Assembly: GCF_030272615.1 (NCBI RefSeq)
Contig: NC_081413.1
Location: 100,224,239 to 100,288,238, forward strand
Source: Cryptomeria japonica
Taxonomy: Eukaryota; Streptophyta; Pinopsida; Cupressales; Cupressaceae
Length of the DNA stretch: 64,000 nt
Direction: 5' to 3'
The notes beneath the pieces were generated by a model that had not been told where the DNA came from, ran no database searches, and worked only from the letters and a program-made list of their open reading frames with translations. The position numbers and the translations under genes are program-made. This document shows, piece after piece, positions 21,632-30,923 of the stretch (position 1 is the first letter of the stretch; the number at the start of each line of letters is the position of its first letter).

Positions 21632-24600
21632 TTCAAACTCTTTCTTCATTTCATCTGCAAATGAATGGCTCATTTCATCATCTCCTCCAAAGACTATGTC
21701 ATCTACAAATACTTCACAGATCAGAATCTGATCACCTTCAAATTTTAGGTAGATGTTTCTATCCTCACTTGTTCTATGAAATCCTATCTTCACAAGATAA
21801 GAGTGTAAACATTCATACCATGCCCTTGGTGCTTGTTTCAATCCATACAGGGCCTTGTGTAATCTACAAACCATGTTACTATCTTCTGATAAGGCAAACC
21901 CATCTGGTTGCTCAATATAAACTTCCTCTTCTAGGATTCCATTCAAGAACGCAGACTTCACATCCATCTGGTATACCTTGAATCCTTTAAATGTTGCAAA
22001 TGCAAGTAGCATTCGAACACCTTCCAGTCTAGCCACTGGGGAAAAGATTTCTCCATAGTCTTCTCCTTCTTCCTGAGCATATCTCTTGCATACAAGTCTT
22101 GCCTTTCTCCTTACAATTGTGCCTTCTTCATTTAGCTTATTCCTGAAGACCCATTTGGTACCTATGACATTCTTGTGTTTTGGTCTGGGTACCAAAGACC
22201 ATGTTGCATTCTTTTCTACTTGGTCTAGCTCCTCTTCCATTTCCTTAATCCAGTCTTCATTTGTAAGTGCTTCTCTAGAAGTCTTAGGCTCAAATTCATA
22301 AATCATGCAATTTTTCTTTCACCTTTCTTCTTGTGAGTATTCTTGCATCTTTATCTCCTATGATCTGCTTTAGATCATGATGTAGTTTCACATATCTAGG
22401 AATGACTCTAGCTAGTTTTGCTTGCTTTTCCTCTTCTTCTTCACTTACTTCTTCTTCTTCACCTACTACGGATTCTATCGGTACATGAACACTGAGGTCT
22501 TTACTTGTTTCTTTCTTAACTGATTCCCAGAAGTTTACACCTGGTTCATCTTCCACTTGCTCGCTATAGGTTTCCTCAGGTTTCTCAGGGAATTCATCAA
22601 CCCTGACATTGATACTCTCAACAATTTTCTGATTCCTATTGTTGTAGCACTTGAGATCTTTTCTCTTAGTGGAATATCCCAGAAATATTCCTTCGCATTT
22701 AGCATCAAACTTGCTCAGATGCTCACCTCTCTTGATGTAACACTTACTGCCAAATACTTTAAAATAACTCACAGTGGGAGTCTTTCTAGTCCAATACTCA
22801 TAAGGGGTTTTATCTTTACCTTTCTTGGTGAGTACCTGGTTCATAGTATAGACTACACTGCTCACCGCTTCTCTCCAAAAAGTATGAGCAACCTTTCCTT
22901 GGATTAGCATTGTTTTGGCCGCTTCAGCTACAGTCTTGTTATTTCTTTCTGCTATGTCATTCTGTTGTGGTGTCCTTGGGGCAGACAACTGCCTCTTGAT
23001 ATCGTTCTCTTCACAGTACTTGTTGAATTCATCAGAAGTGAATTCACCTCCTTGATCAGCTCTTAGGCATTTTATCCTTTGACCACTTTCCTTCTCTACT
23101 AATGCTCTAAAGGCTTTGAACTTTCTTAAATGCCTCAGACTTGTCTTTCAAGAATGTGACCCACATCATTCTTGAGAAATCATCAGTAAGAATCATGAAA
23201 TACATATCTCCCTAAATACTTCTAGTTTTCATTAGACCACATAGATCGGTATGCACAAGATCAAGTAAGTTCTCTGCTGAAAAAGACTTACCTTTGAAAG
23301 TTGAGGAAGACATCTTCCCAAGTTGACATTCTCTACACAAAGAATTCTCTAGTTTGTTCAACAAAAGCAATCCTCTTACTTGCCTTTACAATATTATCAA
23401 AGTTCATATGACAAAGTCTCTTATGCCATATCCAACTGTCATCAAACTTCGCCATCAGACACCGACTAATCTTGGCATTCAACTGAAACAAGTTACCTAT
23501 GGTCTTCTTATCAGTGGCAATAAGTTCACCACTCTTTCCAATTATATTGCAGACTCCACCTTTGAACTGCAGAGTGAGTCCTTTGTCATTTAGCTGAGCA
23601 ACACTTACAAGGTTATGCTTAAGACCTTCTACCCAGTAGACATCATCTGCACTGCTCTTTCAATTCAGTGAGATGGATCCTTTACCTTTTACCAAGAATG
23701 GTGCATCATTGCCAAATCTGACAACACCTCCATCATATTCTTCCAGAGATAGAAACTTTCTCCGGTCATCAGTCATGTGGTGAGAACAACCACTATCAAT
23801 AATCCACTCATTAGAGTTGTCAATGTGAGAGACAAGGGCTTTCTTATCATAAACTTATTCCTTTACAGCTTCAAACACTATGCCCTCATTCTCTTCATCC
23901 TTAGATTCTTCATTAGTAACACCTTCATCCAATGCAACAAGACAATTTCTTCTATTTCCTCCTTTATACTTTCTAAATCTCTCTGGTTTATCCTTATTAT
24001 CATTGTTAGGACATTTAACAGCTATATGTCCTATCTTATTACAGGAAAAACATTTTAAAGGAAGCTTACCTTTGTATTTTCCAGTTCCTTTTGGAAGTCT
24101 CTTGGAAAGAAGAGCTTCAAAATCCATCAGAATCTCTTAATCATCCATACCTCTGATTTGCATGGATTCATAACTGGTACTTCTTTTCCTTTTTTGGTTG
24201 GTGCAACAGATGCTCTAAAATTTGACTCAATCTTCTGAACACTGCCATCATAGCTATTCAACTCATATGTTGTCAACTTTGCAATGATAGAGTCTAAGGA
24301 TACCTTGGTTTTGTCGATAGACCTTAGCTCCTAAATAGTAGCAACTTTGATTGCATAGACCGGTAAGAATGATCTCAAAACTTTACTAACAATAGTGGCA
24401 TCATCAATTGTTCCACCAGTGCTCTTGATGTCACCAACCACAATCTTGATCCTTATGCCATATTGTTGAATGGTCTCACCTTCAACCATCCTCATGTCCT
24501 CAAATTTTCCTATAAGGCTCTCTTCCTTAGCTTGCTCGGCATGCTCATCACCACCATAAATAGTTTCCAATGTGTCCCATACATCCTTAGGATTTTTCTT

Positions 24601-24837
24601 ATATTGTACATCAATGAACTCAATATTGGACAAGTTGCTAATAAGGGCTTCCATGACTTGCCCATTTTCTTGAATCTCTCTTTTTTGATCATCGGTTAGA
24701 GTGCCAGTGGGGATTACATAGGCCATCTCAACATAGCTCTAGTGTTGAGCACCCAAACTGTTGATATAAATATTCATTATGTCCTTCCATATTTTGAAGT
24801 TATCTCTATTGAACTTAGGACCTTCCCTTTTCATCAT
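21632..24837 (-). pseudogene. Copia B gag-pol, proximal part: gag to RT
   Basis: Read right to left from the ATG at 24837 (MMKREGPKFNRDNFKIWK). Gag domain: MAYVIPTGTLTDDQKREIQ and KNPKDVWDTLETIYGGDEH. The zinc knuckle CFSCNKIGHIAVKC near 24050 is complete. The protease DSG lies near 23800 with VKGKGSISLN near 23680. Then come the GAG-pre-integrase WHKRLCHMNFDNIV near 23410, the integrase core (degraded around 23330-23000, then TPQQNDIAERNNKTV at 22970), and RT at 22306-21632 with WSLVPRPKHKNVIGTKW, YGLKQAPRAWYE and FVDDIVFGGDD. Stops occur near 24739, 23855 and 23662, and frameshifts lie in integrase. Element C interrupts after KKEFE; the frame resumes at 15066. Confidence 0.92.
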
Positions 24838-24892
24838 TAAAGCAAGATCTTTTACCTCAAGCGGTAAAGCTTATATCATTGAGGACCTGGAG

Positions 24893-24906
24893 TTGCTCTG
24901 ATACCA
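24893..24906 (-). promoter_or_regulatory. Primer-binding site of copia B
   Basis: On the minus strand TGGTATCAGAGCAAC follows the LTR end at 24909 by about two bases. It is the canonical tRNA-Met-type site with no mismatch in the core. Confidence 0.85.
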
Positions 24907-24908
24907 AT

Positions 24909-26373
24909 TGATGAATAATGATGAACAACAAATACCCTAACTTGTACTGAGAGGGGGAGTGAATCAGTACAGACAAAAACTTCTCAATACTTTATCATAT
25001 TAAAACAATCCTGACTGGTTGTCTTCATCACTGAACTTAACCATGGGAATACTGGTTAAACACGATAAGACTTCAGATAACTAAACCAGTAAAATGGAAT
25101 ACTTCAAATATCATTCAACACTTGATAACTAATTCACCCATATGCATATGCATGTGTTGTATCACTAATACCATAACCATTAGCTCTGCATGCATAATCA
25201 CCTAAACAAAGAATACTCAATCATCACAGGAAAAATGCACAACTCATGACACACAGATTTTTCATGTGGAAACCCAAATGGGAAAAACCACAGTCGGGAT
25301 GAATACCCACAAGCTTTTTTTTGAACTCTTTTGAAGCTCGCTTTGTTAGGAGCCTAGTTCGGTTAAAGACTTTACAATAAGGTTTTGTTAGGAATAGATC
25401 CTGTTAAAGATCACTCGGTTAAGGGATGGCTATAAACTCTATTAAAGGTTGAAACCCTATTAAAGGTTGCCTTGCTAGAGGATTTGAAGAACTCAATGAA
25501 CTTGAGTCACCTGGTTAGAGGTTTTACAATAAGCCTGTTAAAGCTACCCGGCAAAGGTATTTTCCTACTGTTGAAATGGTTAGAAGACAATATGTAAAGC
25601 TCTGATCTGATAATAGCACTATATGCTAAGGCAGATCCTTTTCAGTTCCTCTACTCTGCAATCACACTATGCAATTTTCTACTCATCTACTCTGCAATCA
25701 CACTTTGTAGTTTTCCACTCAATGTTCTGGCAAGTATCTCATCACTCGGACACAAACACAACATTTGCCAACAACTTACAAAAACAAACATCATCGACCT
25801 TATAGACAACAATTAGGTCGGTAGCATAAACCTTAAACCCTAAGTATTTTAGGTTTACAATTACAAGCCATCCAATCCTGACCGTCCAAACACATTACAT
25901 AGAATAAAACAATCTCAAACAAATCGCAAGTCATTCTGCATCGTTCATTCTTCACCGCACATAGAAATCAGTACCCATCACGCTTTCTTCTCATACCGCT
26001 AAGAAGAATGTTCATTCCTGAGGTAGACATTTAATGCAATCGATCTTCATATGCAAGATCCTCAAGGAAATCCTTCACGTACACAAAACTGATGTGGTAT
26101 CTCGATCTCATCCTTATCTCTTAGCTAACTTATCACAGAATGTCACCGGTTGCATCGCACAAGCTAGATTTCCAAATCGGAAACCCTAGAGCTGAGACTA
26201 CCAATCGATAGTCACAATTAGTGAACCCCTGACACTGGTTCACTTCATCTCTTCATACCGGTTCTCCAAATTGAACATCAATAACAATTTCTTCCAATAT
26301 TCATACCAGTTCACCTGTACTTATTTACATCAATGACAACATACATTATCATCATAATCATCATATGCCAATA
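24909..26373 (-). repeat. 5' LTR of copia B
   Basis: 1465 bp; in element orientation it starts TATTGGCATATG at 26373 and ends CATCA at 24909. Target duplication GGATC follows at 26374-26378. The stem-loop at 24943-24971 has a perfect 8-bp stem. A short internal duplication of ATTAAAGGTTG near 25440 accounts for most of its extra length over the 3' copy. Confidence 0.92.
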
Positions 26374-27930
26374 GGATCAAGGTCTAGCATGTCAAGATAT
26401 GACCAGGCAGAGTTAATCTTTTTTTATGTGAGAAAATTTATGAACTTTTGTTTTCTTGATCTGACAGAGACTTATCAATGAACATCTTCTTAGGAATATC
26501 ATAAGTGCCCACATTGATAGTGTGTGTTTCCTCTATAAGTAGGGTTGACATGTCTTGTTGTGGGGGAACCATGGTAGGGAGGTCAAGTCCCTCATCCTCG
26601 GGTGCCTTATTCAAGTTTTCACTTGAGGATACACCCTTTGTTTTTACTTTTTCCTCATCCATGGGTACCTGGGGAAGGTTTTCACCTAAGGAATCATTAT
26701 TTTTATTTTTATTGTCTTTGTTGTGGCTAAGGGTATTGACCTGACTACCAAAGCATACGTCTTCATGCAGTTAGATCCCATGAACTTTGTTGCAGTCTTC
26801 CAAGTTGTGCATAGTTAGGAGAGTCATGAGAGCATTGTCATCGACACATACATCCAAAGCAGGTTTTCCTCCTTGGTCCCAGTCTATAAGCTCAAGGTGG
26901 ACAAGTTGTAGCTCATATGGGGTGGAAGGGGTTATGGGGGTGATGTTGTTGATATGGATGCCAAAGAAGATGTCATCTTGGTATTCAAAAGGCATTTCAT
27001 GAAATTCCTCTTTGTCAGAGTCTTCAACATCCAAATAAGGGTCTGAAGGGGCACTAGTGATAGTGATCTTAGGTACTAGAGTATAACCCAAGCCCCTATT
27101 ATGCTTGTATGAGATGGGATTTATTGGTGCTTTTATTCCTTTCTCTTCTGATCCCAAGCCGTGTCCTTTATAGCCCATCTTATCCACTATGGTTTATTCT
27201 TTTGGATACATTTTCTTGGGAATATTTATCGGTTCTTCATCCTCTTCACGATACAACCAAGAGGAAACATTTGTCTCTAGACTTTATTAATCAAGTGGGC
27301 CCCACTGCTTGAAGGTAGTGTCTTTGCATTGCACAATGGGTTTCTGGTCCTTTTTTATTTCTTTGGGTTTGCCAAATGACTTGGGAGATAACGGGATTTT
27401 TCCCACATATAGGATATCCTCAATTTTTTACTCTCTGCAACCTTCATCTATGATGTTGACATTGGGTTCTGGTGGGCTGAAGTGGAGACAACTTTGGATG
27501 CATCAGATGGAGGAGGCAAAACGGGTCTTTTAAGCGGGCAGTGGTATGGATGCTTCCCCTCTAGAAGTTTGCAATACTGAAAAGGTTGTGGATCACCCTT
27601 GATAGTGATCTCTCTTCCATTGAAGGGGAATTTAAGGCATTGATGGTAGGTGGAGGGAACATCTTGAAGGGAATGAATCCATAGACGACCGAGGAGTATG
27701 TTATAAGGGAGATCAAGATCCAAGACTTGGCAAGTGGTTTCAACTGTCGCAGGGCCCACTTGAAGAGGTAAAGTGATTGTGCCTTTGGAAATTCTTTCCG
27801 CATCATCATAGGCTTTTATTGTGATCTGACTTGATGGGTCAACCAACTCCTCAGAAAGCCCCAATTGCTTTATTAACTTGTATGTACAAAGATTGAGTCC
27901 AGATCCACCATCTATCAGGATTCATTTAAC
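26374..27930 (-). pseudogene. Gypsy protease and G-patch-like segment
   Basis: Read right to left. The protease active site ILIDGGSGLNLC lies at about 27920-27885, with IKAYDDAERISKG and YNILLGRLWIHSLQDVPST downstream; the catalytic triplet is Asp-Gly-Gly rather than the common D-S/T-G, as seen in several plant gypsy lineages. The segment MDKMGYKGHGLGSEEKGI at 27187 resembles a G-patch (glycine-rich RNA-binding motif known from some retroviral and retrotransposon proteases). An acidic linker follows to the copia B insertion point at 26378, beyond which RT resumes at 12483. Stops lie near 27305-27420 and at 26430 and 26765. It is non-functional as it stands. Confidence 0.82.
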
Positions 27931-28559
27931 CTTGTACTTATGGAGGATATCTTCAATGTGCAATGGTTTATTATGATCATCATCAGGGGGAGCATCATTG
28001 GAGGTGAAAACAAGGTGGTGTTGGGCAGTGAGGTTTCTGATAAGGGCTTGAAACTAGGCAGCATTGATGTTGTCGAGGACACGTGATTCAAGGAGGGCTT
28101 GTTCCAAAATCTCCTTGTGAACGGTGGAGGTCTTGATGAGCTCTAGGATGGAAATATGTGCAGGAGTCTTTCCAAGGTGATCTAGAAGGTCACATTGACT
28201 GGTGGATGAAGTGGGGGGAGGTTTGGATGGGGGAGGATCTCCTTGAACAGTTACCCTTCCACGGTGAGTGGTTACATTATAATCACTTTGAGAATGAGAA
28301 ATGGAGGGGATAGCGCCTTGAATGACTATTTTGGCAGGGTTGGTTCTACTTGTCAGTTGTGAGGGGGGAGACCACCTTGAATAGTGACCTGAGGTCTCCT
28401 TTGGGAAGGGGGAGGGTTAGCTCCCTCGATAGTGATAATATTGACATGGTATCTGCAAGCTCTATACGACCCACCAAGGAGTCAAAGTCGAATATATGAT
28501 TAGTATAATCATAGTTGACAACATTAGATGATGAGGCCTTGCCTTTATCATGCTTTAGG
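27931..28559 (-). pseudogene. Gypsy Gag-to-protease linker (decayed)
   Basis: This lies between the zinc knuckle and the protease. The minus strand shows interrupted coding sequence with many stops and shifts; residues suggest a Pro/Ser-rich linker. No domain boundary can be fixed. Confidence 0.55.
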
Positions 28560-30046
28560 AAGGGTTCCTAGTACATGTTAAGTTTGTCATTATTATTACC
28601 ATTTTTTGCCATTGCTACCTCAATATCACTCTTATCAATGAGATCTTAGATATAGTTCTTCGGTTTCATACACTTTCGTGTATCATTCCCATTGATGTGG
28701 TGATACTCACAATACTCATTTTCATTATACCACCTAGGTTTGGGTTGATTAGGATCAAACAGATAGGTTGTCAAGAAGACAACTGCACCAACTTGGATAA
28801 TTTTTTGGAACACAACCTCAATGGGCTCAACAAGAGGGGTATACTCCCTTGGAGTCTGACTATTAGGTTGGGGTGGTTGCCCCTGGATTGAAACGTTGTT
28901 GGGGGGTCTTTGAGATTGACTTTGATTTCTTTTTTGGTTGTTTAATTGATGGTTAGTGATGGTGGGTTTAGGAGGAGGAGCCACAGTTTGAACCCGCTTT
29001 GCGTCAATGACACCATTGTTGACTACATTCTTGTTTTTGGACAAGAATTTTGGTTTATCATTTTTATGAGAGGAAGTGTTCTAATTTGATTTCTGATAAT
29101 GTTTCAGAGTGCCTTCCTCTAACAAGACATGTTCAATGGCCAAGCCCTTGTTAGTCAACTTTTGGAAATATTTTATACACTGAGTTGTTAAAGGTTTTGA
29201 TAGTTCGGGTACCATATTCTTTTGGAATAATTCAATTTGTTGTTCCTCTAGCATATCCCACTGGAACTTTTTGATAAGATGTCACCACCTTTGCAATAAG
29301 TTGGCAAAGGTTTCTTCAAGCCTCTGTTTTGTGCTACATAGGTCCATCATGGAAACCTCATTGATGATATTATAAGCATAGTGGGCCACGTACTTTTTTG
29401 CCAAGTCCGGGAAGAAATTAATAGAACCTTGAGGTAGGGACGAGAACCACACAAGGGCGTCTCTTGTAATACTTTTAGGAAAAAGCCTACAAAGGTACAA
29501 ATCACTATAGGAGACCTCTTGACATAAGATGTGAAAATCACGGACGTGGTCCTGGGGGTCACACTTGCCTTCATACTTCGTGAACTTAGGCATTTCAAAT
29601 CCTAGAGGGTAAGGTGTGAGTGACATTAATGGATCATAAGGACAGGGATAGAATTCCTCGAATGAATAAGGTTTTCTTTTGTTAGTCCCTTCCTTCATGT
29701 TTTTGATGATGTTCTTCATGTCCTGAATTTCCTTGACTAGATCATGTTGGGGATCTTGGACATGATGGACCGTGTTTGCCCCGGGCATTTGGTGAAACGT
29801 GGATAACACACCACCACCACCACTGATATATTGGTAAGATGAAGAAACGGGGATTTGAGATGTGATGACCGATGTGACAGGGACTTGAGAGGTGATGACT
29901 GGACGTGACCCGCAAGTTGTTGTGGCATGAGAAAGAGAAGCATTGATGAAGTTAGCAATATTGTTGAGAGGAATAGAAGATTGAGGAATAGAAACATTTA
30001 GATAGGTGGAGGAAGCTGGGATAGAAGCATGTTGGAGAATAGATGT
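28560..30046 (-). pseudogene. Gypsy Gag: capsid domain and zinc-binding tail
   Basis: Read right to left. After a Ser/Thr/Pro-rich linker (30040-29800), the capsid (Retrotrans_gag) domain is at 29809-29282 with FEMPKFTKYEGKCDPQDHVR, ALVWFSSLPQGSI and the LEETFANLLQRW end. A Pro/Gln/Asn-rich segment (29044-28780) leads to the knuckle-like YCEYHHINGNDTRKC near 28720, the spaced CxH-type form often found in Tat/Athila-like gags. Stops at about 29085 and 28646 interrupt it. Role of the family: particle assembly and RNA binding. Confidence 0.87.
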
Positions 30047-30498
30047 TGTAATGCTATAAAATGGTCAGTCAAGATTAGTAAGATTAGAAACCATTACAAA
30101 TAAAACCATTTTAAAAATGATATCAAGGAAGTATGAAAAAGCATAAATAAGAAACATGAACATATAGAAAGACTTCACTCATGATGCTCCCTACATCATT
30201 TCGGTCTTCCTTGTCCTCCTCGTCTCCACGAACCGCATTGCCTCTGTGATAAATCCACACTTAACTCCACTCAATCTTCCAATCTTCATTTGACAACCTC
30301 AAAGCAATGTGGTTCATGGAGACAAGGAGGACAAGGAAGACCGAAATAGCGTAGGGAGCATGATGAGTGAAGTCTTTCTTTATGTTCATGTTTCTCATTT
30401 ATGCTTTTTCATACTTCCTTGATATCATTTTTAAAATGGTTTTATTTGTAATGGTTTCTAATCTTACTAATCTTGACTGATCGTTTTATGGTATTGCA
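30047..30498. mobile_element. 452-bp palindromic insertion with two LTR U5 ends
   Basis: Two 195-bp arms (30047-30241 and 30304-30498) are near-perfect reverse complements around a 62-bp centre. Outer ends are TGTAATGC and GTATTGCA, i.e. TG...CA. A 5-bp duplication GATGT flanks it (30042-30046 and 30499-30503), and precise removal with one GATGT restores the surrounding gypsy gag frame. The right arm plus centre align with the last 240 or so bases of the solo LTR at 51580-52678 (shared AACTCCA, TTCATTTG, AGCAA, CAAGGAAGA, GGAGCAT). Both ends are therefore the U5 end of a gypsy-type LTR. The 5-bp duplication matches that of the LTR elements here. See findings for a model. Confidence 0.85.
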
Positions 30499-30503
30499 GA
30501 TGT

Positions 30504-30923
30504 AATCAGGTTAGATAACAACATAGATGCTAGAAAGGAAGCAAAAGGTTGGACGGAAATTATGGGGATGGGTACCGCGGGCAATACAGATTGAGGATGA
30601 AGTATGGGGTCGATGATGAGATTAGGAGAAAATTCTCCATGTGGTTGTTGATCAAGAATGGATCTATCAAAATTAGGAGGAAGGTGAGCCCCATTTTCAA
30701 TGAGGGTCCTTAAAAGACCACTAGAATTATGTCAAATGAATTTCTCCATCATTTCTTGATTGTATGAATCATCTAGGAATGTTCACATTTCTGGGGGGAG
30801 GTCACCTTGATCAACCGTGTTAGGGTCCACTTGTAATTGTGGATTTTGAATGTCTAGTTGCAAATTTTGACCTTGTGTGGGATCTTGTGTAGGATCTTGA
30901 TATAGGACACTAATATCCGACAT
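30504..30923 (-). pseudogene. Gypsy Gag N-terminus
   Basis: The minus-strand ATG at 30923 (MSDISVLYQDPTQDPTQGQ) opens a Gln/Pro/Asn-rich N-terminus with a repeated DPTQ. It reads toward the palindrome with in-frame stops near 30795 and 30740. The stretch LLSNLITS just before the insertion is continued by ILQHASIPAS on the other side. Gypsy Gag N-termini are poorly conserved, so the start is chosen only because it is the first ATG of the frame. Confidence 0.75.

Larger units (their letters stand above)
12489..26373 (-). mobile_element. Copia B: Ty1/copia element carrying nested element C
   Basis: Two LTRs of 1448 and 1465 bp flank a minus-strand copia gag-pol. The target duplication GGATC is at 12484-12488 and 26374-26378. 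Ends in element orientation are TATTGG and (in the 24909 copy) CATCA, with a TG-to-TA change in the lower copy. Without element C its length is about 7.3 kb. It lies inside the gypsy pol. B and D differ in LTR sequence but share the primer site, the polypurine tract and the near-terminal stem-loop. Confidence 0.93.

Noticed and set aside
22557-22907. 116-codon + strand ORF
   Set aside because: Antisense of the copia B integrase tail.
30047-30498. MicroRNA precursor hairpin
   Set aside because: The long near-perfect 195-bp arms are LTR sequence with a target duplication, which points to an inserted element; small RNAs from it would be siRNA-like.
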